Below are positions 8,127-17,218 of a stretch of DNA of 64,000 nt, piece by piece; position 1 is the stretch's first letter, and each line of letters opens with the position of its first letter. The notes beneath the pieces are model-generated. The model made no database searches and was not told the DNA's origin. It saw only the letters and a list, made by a program, of their open reading frames with translations. The DNA comes from an uncultured Pelagimonas sp. (GTDB taxonomy: Bacteria; Pseudomonadota; Alphaproteobacteria; Rhodobacterales; Rhodobacteraceae). The stretch lies in NCBI GenBank assembly GCA_947497905.1, contig CANMIH010000009.1, positions 62,001 through 126,000 on the forward strand, given 5' to 3'. Made by a program: the position numbers and the translations under genes.

Positions 8127-8957
8127 ATGTTCGAGTCCCGAAAGCCACGGACCCGAGTTGGATCGGCGCTTTTTATCGCCGAATTGATCTACCACAACTC
8201 TGTGCGTTCTGTTCGGAAAAGCCACGGCAACGCGTTTATCGCCATTTTCATGAACATGTTGCAGACCATCATTTTCGTGCTGGCCTTTTATTTCATGTTC
8301 ATCGTTCTGAATGTGAGAGGTGCCGCGCTTCGGGGCGATTTCATGGTGTATATCATGACGGGTGTTTTCCTGTTCATGACGCATACCAAAACTTTGGGGG
8401 CTGTTGCCGGGTCTGAAGGTCCGGCGAGCCCGATGATGCAGCACGCGCCGATGAACACGGTGATCGCGATTCTATCGGCGATGGTCAGCACCCTCTACAT
8501 TCAGGTTCTGTCACTGTTTGCGATTCTGTTCGTCTATGATGTGGGGTTCAATCCCTATGTGATGGAGGACATCTACGATCCGATTTCCTGCATTGGCATG
8601 GTGTTGCTGTCCTGGTTCTCAGGCGCGGCGATCGGGATGATTGTTCTGGCGGCCAAACCCTGGTTCCCGACACCTGTCGGGATCATTTCAACGATCTACC
8701 AGCGTGCCAATATGATCGCCTCAGGGAAAATGTTTGTCGCCAACACCTTGCCGCCTAGCATGCTGGCTATGTTTGACTGGAACCCCTTGTTTCACACAAT
8801 CGATCAATCGCGCGGCTTTGCCTTTGTGGACTATAGCCCTCGCAATTCCAGCTGGGAGTATGCCTTTTATCTGTCGGTGGTTCTGATCATGATCGGATTG
8901 ATGGGTGAGTTTTATACCCGCAAACACGCCTCTGAATCCTGGAGCGCACGCCGCTGA
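8127..8957 (+). CDS. Capsular polysaccharide-type ABC transporter permease (KpsM-like)
   Basis: The protein has about six hydrophobic segments (TIIFVLAFYFMFIVL, FMVYIMTGVFLFM, a segment around VIAILSAMVSTLYI, SLFAILFVYDV, IGMVLLSWFSGAAIGMIVL, and a C-terminal AFYLSVVLIMIGLMG), the ABC2-type membrane layout used to export capsule or O-antigen across the inner membrane. The start at 8127 follows GGAG by 7 bp; ATGs at 8124 and 8049 are alternatives. Its family normally works with an ATPase (KpsT type), but none is next to it: the following gene is an SH3 protein. It is divergent from cysQ. Export of the neighbouring locus's polymer is an inference. Confidence 0.8.
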   Translation: MFESRKPRTRVGSALFIAELIYHNSVRSVRKSHGNAFIAIFMNMLQTIIFVLAFYFMFIVLNVRGAALRGDFMVYIMTGVFLFMTHTKTLGAVAGSEGPASPMMQHAPMNTVIAILSAMVSTLYIQVLSLFAILFVYDVGFNPYVMEDIYDPISCIGMVLLSWFSGAAIGMIVLAAKPWFPTPVGIISTIYQRANMIASGKMFVANTLPPSMLAMFDWNPLFHTIDQSRGFAFVDYSPRNSSWEYAFYLSVVLIMIGLMGEFYTRKHASESWSARR

Positions 8958-9030
8958 TGGGTCTGGAAGCCCTTACTGTCTGAATGTGATTTGATCGGTT
9001 AGCCTGTCCTTGATGTTTCAGGAGGGTCTC

Positions 9031-9630
9031 ATGGTGCGTGCTATCATTATTTGGATTTTTGTTTCTGCCACAGCCGTTTTCGCCGAAGAACTGCCGCGAC
9101 TGCATGACGTGTCGGGAGTGGCCGCAGATGACGTATTGAACGTGCGAGCAGGACCGGGCGGAAGTCACCCTATCGTCGGCACACTTCTCCCAAACCAACG
9201 GGGCGTTGAAGTGATACGCACCCAAGGGAATTGGGGGCTGGTTAATGTCGAAGAGCGGGCGGGGTGGGCCTCGTTGAGCTATCTCGCGTCACGCGATGAC
9301 GGAAATCTCGGTAATTCGCAACGGTTGGTCTGTCATGGAACTGAGCCGTTTTGGGATCTGGATATTTATCAAGGGCAGCAAGCCGTGATGAAAACGCCTT
9401 CCAATTTTGACGGGGAAACCTATCACGTTGGGCTTTTTCAAGGAGCCTGGTCCCAAACGCGGAAGTGGACTTTGCTTGGGTCGGGCGCGCGTCATGAACT
9501 TTCGATGGTTTTGTTGAAGACGCAGTGCAGTGATGGCATGTCGGATCGTGAGTTCGGATTTGATGCAACCGTCTTCCTTGCGGGGCCAGATGCACGAACC
9601 TTTACAGGGTGTTGTCAACTTCAAGACTAG
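9031..9630 (+). CDS. Secreted bacterial SH3-domain protein
   Basis: The ATG at 9031 follows AGGAGG by about 6 bp and starts a signal peptide (MVRAIIIWIFVSATAVFAEE). The mature protein has an SH3_3 domain (roughly residues 30-80: DVLNVRAGPG, PIVGTLLP, GWASLSYL), usually a cell-wall or ligand-binding module. A C-terminal region follows with CHGTEPFW and conserved cysteines, resembling secreted COG3650-like domains. Likely periplasmic; the partner is unknown. Its stop codon overlaps the stop of the convergent alkB gene. Confidence 0.75.
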   Translation: MVRAIIIWIFVSATAVFAEELPRLHDVSGVAADDVLNVRAGPGGSHPIVGTLLPNQRGVEVIRTQGNWGLVNVEERAGWASLSYLASRDDGNLGNSQRLVCHGTEPFWDLDIYQGQQAVMKTPSNFDGETYHVGLFQGAWSQTRKWTLLGSGARHELSMVLLKTQCSDGMSDREFGFDATVFLAGPDARTFTGCCQLQD

Positions 9631-10232
9631 GTCACAACACGAAGGGTGATGTTGATCCGTCCGTGTTGTGGAAGCAGGGAAGACGAGCCAAATCGGATTC
9701 GGTCTACCCCGTGGTGGGCCAGACGCGCCGGTCCGCCCATCACCACGATGTCGCCGGATTTGAGCCAGACTGATTCTGTCTTTCCACCTCGTTCGATGTT
9801 CCCCATGCGGAATAACCCGTCATCCCCGAGGCTGATGGACACAACGGGACAAGAGAAATCTGTTTCGTCTTTGTCCTGATGCATACCCATCCGCGCCCCT
9901 TCGCCATACCAATTGATCAAACAGCATTCCGGTTCACGCGTGCAATCTGAGAGCGTGTTCCAAAGTGTAAGTATCGAGGCGGGAATTTGTGGCCAGGACA
10001 TGCCCTGAGGATGGTGGGACTGGTACCGATATCCTCGGTTGTCACTAATCCAGCCAAACTGGCCTGCTGCTGTCATTTTGACCGACATCGCCTGCCCACG
10101 CGGCGTAACTGGGTGAAACATTGGGGCGGCGCGCACGACCTCTCGGAGATCGGACACAAGTGATTCTTGTGCGCTTTTGTCGAGGTGATTGGGGTAAAGG
10201 GCAAAGCCTTTGGCTGTGAGAGTGTGTGACAT
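9627..10232 (-). CDS. alkB: Alpha-ketoglutarate-dependent DNA repair dioxygenase AlkB
   Basis: AlkB oxidatively removes methyl groups from 1-methyladenine and 3-methylcytosine using Fe(II) and 2-oxoglutarate. The 201-residue protein has the HxD iron motif at His118/Asp120 in GMHQDKDE, a third histidine in LAHHGVDRIRFG (173 or 174) and the 2-oxoglutarate-binding arginines in GRINITLR at the C-terminus. NWYGEGARMG just before the iron site is typical of the family. Length is slightly below E. coli AlkB. No ada gene is adjacent. It is convergent with the SH3 gene and divergent from dnaK. Confidence 0.87.
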   Translation of the reverse strand: MSHTLTAKGFALYPNHLDKSAQESLVSDLREVVRAAPMFHPVTPRGQAMSVKMTAAGQFGWISDNRGYRYQSHHPQGMSWPQIPASILTLWNTLSDCTREPECCLINWYGEGARMGMHQDKDETDFSCPVVSISLGDDGLFRMGNIERGGKTESVWLKSGDIVVMGGPARLAHHGVDRIRFGSSSLLPQHGRINITLRVVT

Positions 10233-10272
10233 ATCGTTTTTCTAGCCTGTCTTTACCAAAGGCCAAACATTT

Positions 10273-10327
10273 CCCTGCAAAACCGCACGCAGCAAAGCTT
10301 GCAGGGAGGGGTATGGCTCCTTATATA
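10273..10327 (+). promoter_or_regulatory. Candidate heat-shock promoter and inverted repeat upstream of dnaK
   Basis: CTTGCAG at 10298-10304 and CTTATATA at 10320-10327, 15 bp apart, resemble a sigma32 (RpoH)-type promoter. CCCTGCAA at 10273-10280 and TTGCAGGG at 10299-10306 form a perfect 8-bp inverted repeat that overlaps the -35 element. No CIRCE element is present. The leader to the dnaK start is about 110 nt. The assignment rests on sequence resemblance only. Confidence 0.4.
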
Positions 10328-10441
10328 CCCTCCGAACGCGCCGGGCCCGGCCGGCTCCGGCGTTCATCGAATGCGGGGCTTGGATGCCGCTACGGGTCCT
10401 CCGCCTCGTGACATCGCCTGACTAAGAAAGGGATCGAAAGT

Positions 10442-12364
<1,923 letters not shown>

Positions 12365-12386
12365 GCTGCGGTAGCGCAAAGATCGG

Positions 12387-12417
12387 GGGCCGGTCCGGTT
12401 ACCGGACCGGCCCTTTT
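12387..12417 (+). terminator. Hairpin between dnaK and dnaJ (terminator or attenuator)
   Basis: A 13-bp perfect inverted repeat (12387-12399 with 12401-12413, GC-rich) is followed directly by TTTT. The tip pairs cannot all form, leaving a short loop of a few bases. It is 23 bp after the dnaK stop and before dnaJ, so it would terminate part of the dnaK transcripts and keep DnaJ below DnaK, or stabilise the dnaK mRNA 3' end. Confidence 0.72.
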
Positions 12418-12440
12418 CCGTTCCGCGGAAAGGAGGACAT

Positions 12441-13598
12441 ATGTCCAAACGTGATTACTATGATGTGCTTGGCACGGCCAAAGGCGCGTCAGCGGATGAG
12501 TTGAAAAAAGCCTATCGCAAGAAGGCCAAAGAACTGCACCCTGACCGCAATTCGGATAATCCGGATGCCGAAGCACAGTTTAAAGAAGTGAACGAAGCCT
12601 ATGACGTTCTGAAGGATGCCGAGAAAAAGGCAGCCTATGACCGTTTTGGACATGCGGCATTCGAAGGCGGCATGGGCGGCGGCGGTGGTCGACCCGGTGG
12701 TGGCTTTGGCGGTCAGGGTGATTTTTCGAGCGCGTTCTCGGATGTCTTTGATGACCTCTTTGGCGACTTCATGGGCGGAGGCCGTGGCGGCGGTGGTGGA
12801 CGTCAGCGCGCGACGCGCGGGGCAGATCTGCGCTACAACCTGCGGGTTACGCTGGAGGAGACCTACACAGGTATCCAGAAGACCATCAACGTACCGACTT
12901 CGATTCAGTGTGATTCTTGTGATGGATCTGGTGCCGAAGGCGGCGCCGAGCCGACAACCTGCCCGACATGTTCGGGAATGGGCAAGGTTCGTGCAACCCA
13001 AGGGTTCTTCACGGTTGAGCGCACCTGTCCAACCTGTTCGGGACTGGGCCAGATCATCAAGAATCCCTGCAAAAGCTGCGGTGGCAATGGCCGGGTTCAG
13101 AAAGAGCGCGCTCTTTCCGTGAATATCCCCGCCGGTGTTGAAACCGGTACGCGCATTCGCCTTGCGGGTGAAGGTGAAGCCGGAATGCGCGGTGGACCTC
13201 CGGGCGACCTCTATATCTTCATTGAAGTCGACGCGCATAAGATTTTTGAGCGTGAAGGCACCGAGCTCCATTGTCGGATTCCTGTTTCGATGACGGTGGC
13301 GGCGCTTGGCGGTGATATTGAGGTTCCAACCATTGATGGTGGCCGGAGCCGTGTGAAGATCCCGGCCGGTAGCCAGGCCGGGCGCCAGATGCGTTTGCGT
13401 GGCAAAGGTATGCCTGCGCTGCGCGGCGGTGGCGCAGGAGACATGTTCATCGAAATGGCGGTGGAAACTCCTGTGAATCTGACAGCTCGTCAGAAAGAAC
13501 TTCTGCGCGAATTTGAAGCCCTGGGGGAAGATAACAATCCCGAATCCAGCAGCTTTTTCAGTTCGGTGAAAAATTTCTGGGATTCAATGAAAGGGTAA
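12441..13598 (+). CDS. dnaJ: Co-chaperone DnaJ (Hsp40)
   Basis: DnaJ delivers substrates to DnaK and stimulates its ATPase. The 385-residue type I protein shows the J-domain with the HPD motif in ELHPDRN (about residues 32-38), a Gly/Phe-rich linker (about 75-115) and four CxxCxGxG zinc repeats ([32 protein letters not shown]) at about 155-225. The C-terminal substrate-binding domains follow. A strong Shine-Dalgarno sequence AAAGGAGG precedes the ATG. It follows dnaK after the 76-bp gap that holds the hairpin. Confidence 0.98.
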   Translation: MSKRDYYDVLGTAKGASADELKKAYRKKAKELHPDRNSDNPDAEAQFKEVNEAYDVLKDAEKKAAYDRFGHAAFEGGMGGGGGRPGGGFGGQGDFSSAFSDVFDDLFGDFMGGGRGGGGGRQRATRGADLRYNLRVTLEETYTGIQKTINVPTSIQCDSCDGSGAEGGAEPTTCPTCSGMGKVRATQGFFTVERTCPTCSGLGQIIKNPCKSCGGNGRVQKERALSVNIPAGVETGTRIRLAGEGEAGMRGGPPGDLYIFIEVDAHKIFEREGTELHCRIPVSMTVAALGGDIEVPTIDGGRSRVKIPAGSQAGRQMRLRGKGMPALRGGGAGDMFIEMAVETPVNLTARQKELLREFEALGEDNNPESSSFFSSVKNFWDSMKG

Positions 13599-13683
13599 GT
13601 TTTTCTTCTAGAGAAAATTACCCAAATAGTTTGCAAGAAAAATTTGCGATCCCAATCGCTTAAAAATTTGCAAAATTCTAGAG

Positions 13684-13712
13684 ATGCCGTCCCGGTTGGG
13701 GCGGCATTTTTC
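13684..13712 (+). terminator. Rho-independent terminator after dnaJ
   Basis: ATGCCGTCCC at 13684-13693 pairs with GGGGCGGCAT at 13698-13707 (10 bp, one G-T pair, loop GGTT) and runs into TTTTT. It lies 86 bp after dnaJ and before radC. Confidence 0.86.
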
Positions 13713-13725
13713 GTCATAATTCCTG

Positions 13726-13740
13726 TTAACGGTTTGGTAA
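13726..13740 (+). promoter_or_regulatory. CtrA-like motif upstream of radC
   Basis: TTAA-N7-GTAA at 13726-13740 reads on the minus strand as TTAC-N7-TTAAC, one mismatch from the CtrA consensus TTAA-N7-TTAA(C). It ends 26 bp before the radC ATG, a position suited to promoter control. Chance occurrence cannot be excluded. Confidence 0.35.
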
Positions 13741-13766
13741 TTTACTTCCAGCAGCGTGAAGCTGTG

Positions 13767-14528
13767 ATGAGTGACAAACGGTTTAATAGTTATCAAAGCC
13801 AGCTGTTTGATTTCGATGAAACACCGGCCCAGCCTCGGCCCTGTAATTCCAGGATGCCGTCTTACATTGGTGATCATCGGGCACGTTTGCGAGAAAGGTT
13901 TCTTGTTGGCGGGGCCGAGGCACTGCCGGATTATGAATTGCTGGAACTTGTTTTGTTTCGCGGTATCCCGCGCAAAGATGTTAAACCTCTAGCGAGGGAA
14001 CTTATTGATACTTTTGGAGATTTCAATCATGTTCTATCGGCACCCAACGCCCGACTTCTTGAAATACCAGGGGTCGGTGAAGCGGTTCTCACCGAACTTA
14101 AAGTAGTTGAAGCCGCCGCACACCGGCTTGCTCAGGGTAAGGTGCTCAATAGGCCAATTGTCTCAAGTTGGGGTGATTTGCTGTCTTATTGCCAAACGAC
14201 AATGGCTCACGCTGAAATAGAAGAATTTAGAATTCTGTTTCTGGATAAGAAGAATATTCTTATTGCCGACGAAAGGCAGGCCAAAGGCACAGTTGACCAC
14301 GTACCGGTCTATCCGCGCGAAGTGATCAAGCGTAGCCTCGAATTAAATGCCAGCGCGTTGATCTTGGTGCACAACCATCCGTCGGGGGATCCCACCCCCA
14401 GTCAGGCCGACATTGCAATGACGGATCAGATCAACCAAGCTGCGCAAGTTATGGGAATTACGCTGCATGACCATTTGGTCATCGGGAAATCCTGCGAAAT
14501 TAGCTTCAGATCTGAGGGGTTGCTTTAA
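13767..14528 (+). CDS. radC: RadC-family JAB-domain protein
   Basis: The 253-residue protein begins MSDKRFNSYQ (ATG at 13767; an in-frame GTG lies at 13764, and upstream residues look non-coding). An N-terminal helix-hairpin-helix-like region (YELLELVLFRGIPRKDVKPLA, LLEIPGVGEA) precedes the MPN+/JAB metalloprotease-like domain, with HNHPSGDPTPSQAD at about 202-215 as the zinc site. RadC is often called a DNA repair protein, but its biochemical role is unsettled. The gene is more AT-rich than dnaJ. Its stop overlaps the stop of the convergent gene at 14525. A CtrA-like motif lies in front. Confidence 0.93.
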   Translation: MSDKRFNSYQSQLFDFDETPAQPRPCNSRMPSYIGDHRARLRERFLVGGAEALPDYELLELVLFRGIPRKDVKPLARELIDTFGDFNHVLSAPNARLLEIPGVGEAVLTELKVVEAAAHRLAQGKVLNRPIVSSWGDLLSYCQTTMAHAEIEEFRILFLDKKNILIADERQAKGTVDHVPVYPREVIKRSLELNASALILVHNHPSGDPTPSQADIAMTDQINQAAQVMGITLHDHLVIGKSCEISFRSEGLL

Positions 14529-16084
14529 CGAACCCAGATTTCGACCCGTCGGTTAATCTGGCGTCCCCATTCTGAGGTGTCGCAGGCCATGGGCATCGCC
14601 TCACCAAAGGCGTCCGTTTTGATGCTCACTTGGCTCAGGTCCCCGCCCTCCGCCGCAAGTTCAACGGCGTCTCGCACCGCGTTTGCCCGCTTGGCTGCGA
14701 TTTTCAAATTACCGTCGGATGCTCCTTCGCCATCCGAGAAACCGACGAACACCAATTCTCGGCCATTATAGACACCTGTGGTCAGAGCAAGCGCCAGTTG
14801 CTCAACGTTTGACCGCGAATGCGCATCCAGCCGTGTTGCGCCAGGTTCAAACCGGAAGGAAAGGCTGAGGCGCCGCAAACGGCTTAGGGTTTCGCCCATG
14901 CGCCGCAACTCGCTAAGGGCCTCGGCGTCTTCGGCCACTGAAATCGCATTGGCGAGACGGTTCCCCTGAAGGTCAATTGCCACTTCCTCGGCGGCTTGAT
15001 CAACAAAGCCAGCGCGACGCACTACTATCTGCGCGGTGTCACTGCGCGTATAGGCGAGAAAATCGCGGGCAAGAGCCGGGAGACGGCGCGCAGGCATGTA
15101 GAGGAACATCGGCGCGGTTAGAGGATAGTCTTCGGTTTTAATGCTGCGCCGCGCCGCCCTTAGCTGAAATCCACAAGGACCAGAAAGAACCAACGGCTTG
15201 GCGTTTCCGACCTCCGAGAAACTTGCAATCCCAAGCCCGAAAGGATCTTGGTCGACCGCCTCGGCCAGCGCCTGGTTGCTGTCATGTCTCAGGGCAGCGG
15301 GGGCTAGCTGGACGTTTGGTGTTGTCAAAAACCGATCTTCCAGATCCTGAGCGATGCCAGATTGCGCATCACGCAGATGAAGAGAAATTGGTGCATCGGG
15401 ACCGCCCAGGGCTTTCCAATTGGTCATCTCACCGGTCAAAATCTTCGTGAGGTCAGCAAGCGATAGGGTGTTCACCGGATTGCGGGTCGAGACGATGGGC
15501 AACAAAGCGTCCAGAGCGAGGACACGGGCGTGTTTGGGTTGCGACAGGTCACCAAGCCCGGCTTCCTTTGCCAACTCCGTTTCATGGGGACGGATTTCAC
15601 GCAGGGACATGACTACATCCGCAGAGTCGGCCAGAAGATCGGCAAAACCTTCATTGCTGTTGGTGATGTGGAAGGTAAACCGGCCCACAATTTTCTGCGT
15701 TCTGGGATTCCCAATGGTATAAAGAAAATCATCGCCCTCAAGCGGGGTCCGTTCTGTTCGCAAGCTATTGCGACGGGCAAACCCCTCAAGCAAAGCAGGC
15801 ATCAGAACGCGGCCAACAGTGGCGGACCCAGCAATGGTAAGTTCGGCGACGTAATCGGTCAAAGACGGACACCCCACGCCGTCACACAGCACGCCAGAGC
15901 CATCGACCGTCATTTCGCCGTATTGGGTGCGCAGCCGGTAAAATTCACCGTCAAAGCCCAGCAGAGTGCCTGAAAGCTCGATAGCGCCGTCCCGCGACCG
16001 CAGGGTGATATCCTGCGCAGCGGCGAGAATAGGGAATAGCCAAATGAAAAGTGCGGCTAAAACCGCCGCACATTGCTGTCTCAT
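14525..16084 (-). CDS. PstS-like solute-binding protein fused to OmpA domain
   Basis: The 519-residue protein has a signal peptide (MRQQCAAVLAALFIWLFPILAAAQ). A PBP-like phosphate-binding-type domain follows (about 100-330: LADLTKILTGEMTNWKALGG is the PstS signature region), and then a C-terminal OmpA/MotB peptidoglycan-binding domain (about 400-519: ELVFVGFSDGEG, AKRANAVRDAV, GRQINRRVEIWVR). The layout suggests a periplasmic protein that senses or binds an anion while anchored to the cell wall. No pst transporter genes are nearby, so uptake is unlikely to be its direct role. It is 21 bp after the preceding gene in the same direction. Confidence 0.86.
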   Translation of the reverse strand: MRQQCAAVLAALFIWLFPILAAAQDITLRSRDGAIELSGTLLGFDGEFYRLRTQYGEMTVDGSGVLCDGVGCPSLTDYVAELTIAGSATVGRVLMPALLEGFARRNSLRTERTPLEGDDFLYTIGNPRTQKIVGRFTFHITNSNEGFADLLADSADVVMSLREIRPHETELAKEAGLGDLSQPKHARVLALDALLPIVSTRNPVNTLSLADLTKILTGEMTNWKALGGPDAPISLHLRDAQSGIAQDLEDRFLTTPNVQLAPAALRHDSNQALAEAVDQDPFGLGIASFSEVGNAKPLVLSGPCGFQLRAARRSIKTEDYPLTAPMFLYMPARRLPALARDFLAYTRSDTAQIVVRRAGFVDQAAEEVAIDLQGNRLANAISVAEDAEALSELRRMGETLSRLRRLSLSFRFEPGATRLDAHSRSNVEQLALALTTGVYNGRELVFVGFSDGEGASDGNLKIAAKRANAVRDAVELAAEGGDLSQVSIKTDAFGEAMPMACDTSEWGRQINRRVEIWVR

Positions 16085-16105
16085 GGGGTGCCTGTCTGCT
16101 TCGAC

Positions 16106-17074
16106 TTATCTGGCGGCGATTGTCAGGTCTTTGACAAGGTTTTTCAACACAAGAAAGTCACCCGTGGTGTCGCAGCCCGGCATTTCCAGCGTCAAATCGC
16201 GGACGCGCAATCCGGAGGCATCCCGGATTTCAAGCGTTTGTGCCGAGATAGACTGATTGCAGTTCTGCTCCGTGATTTCCGCTTCAACCGACATGGCGAT
16301 CTCGCCGCCGCGTTTGGCAGTGCCGGTCGGGAAGGAATAGACCTCGGCCATCAGCGCATCAGGTGCGTTTTCCAAGCCGAGCCGAACAAGATAGCCCCCT
16401 TGGCCCATCGCTGCGGCCGTCAGGTCACCGGTTTCCGAAGCCCAGATGTGTCCGGGCTGAAAGTAGTCGGCACCATATTCGCGGGCGTGCAACTGTAGCC
16501 CTGCCTGACCTTTCCACTGAACGACCACGCGGTCATAGAAAGGCAAAGATGTGACTTCGGTAAAGGCGGTGGTACCTGAACCACTTGCAAAAGCTGCGAT
16601 GAATGTCGCGCGCTCTGCGAGTGCGGGAACCGTGATTTGCATTCGGCCATCCGGCTGCGTGACTTCGGTGAACATCATCCCCTGATGATGCAGTGTTAGG
16701 CGCTCGCTTGCGTTACAGGGGGCCTTGAGATCAATGTTTACCAACGCGCCGGCCGTCGGGGTCGCGGTCATTGTGATGTCACAGGCAAAGCCTGTTGCGC
16801 CGTCATCTTGTGGCAATTCTTGGGTTAGCCCTGAGTCCACGGAAGCCACAGCAACAGGAACCAGAGGCAAAGCAGATGACATCGCAGTATCGGTCGGCAT
16901 GGAAGGGAGCCGGTTGCTGGACGATGTTTCTTTGATATCGGTGACAGTATATCCGCCAACCGGTGCCTGAGCCTGTGCGCCGGGAAGGGCAAGACCATAT
17001 TGCATGATATACCCAATGCCCAAAGCGCAGGCTATGGTGGTGCCACCCAGAATATAGCTTTTGAGACGTGCCAT
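16106..17074 (-). CDS. Unrecognised membrane-anchored or exported protein downstream of secA
   Basis: I do not recognise this 322-residue protein. The start at 17074 follows AGGAGG by a normal spacing, and a hydrophobic segment (ILGGTTIACALGIGYIM, about residues 8-24) would anchor or export it. The rest is mostly beta-strand-like with two spaced cysteine pairs (FACDITM, KAPCNASE, EQNCNQS, EMPGCDTT), which could form disulfides in the periplasm. It lies 145 bp downstream of secA behind a terminator and 21 bp before the PstS/OmpA gene, so it likely shares a transcript with the latter. Function is unknown. Confidence 0.6.
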   Translation of the reverse strand: MARLKSYILGGTTIACALGIGYIMQYGLALPGAQAQAPVGGYTVTDIKETSSSNRLPSMPTDTAMSSALPLVPVAVASVDSGLTQELPQDDGATGFACDITMTATPTAGALVNIDLKAPCNASERLTLHHQGMMFTEVTQPDGRMQITVPALAERATFIAAFASGSGTTAFTEVTSLPFYDRVVVQWKGQAGLQLHAREYGADYFQPGHIWASETGDLTAAAMGQGGYLVRLGLENAPDALMAEVYSFPTGTAKRGGEIAMSVEAEITEQNCNQSISAQTLEIRDASGLRVRDLTLEMPGCDTTGDFLVLKNLVKDLTIAAR

Positions 17075-17172
17075 GTGAGACCTCCTGCCTGCTGCGTCGA
17101 TTCGAAAAATGGCAGGCAAACGTGGCAGGTCTGGGGCAGGGCGGCGGAGTCATTGCGGCATTTGATACAAAT

Positions 17173-17199
17173 GAAAAAGGCCGCCCGGAGGCGGCCTGT
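17173..17199 (-). terminator. Rho-independent terminator after secA
   Basis: Read on the minus strand, AGGCCGCC and GGCGGCCT form an 8-bp stem with a TCCG loop followed by TTTT. It lies 20 bp beyond the secA stop, separating secA from the next gene. Confidence 0.87.
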
Positions 17200-17218
17200 A
17201 TCAGAATTTCAACCCGGA

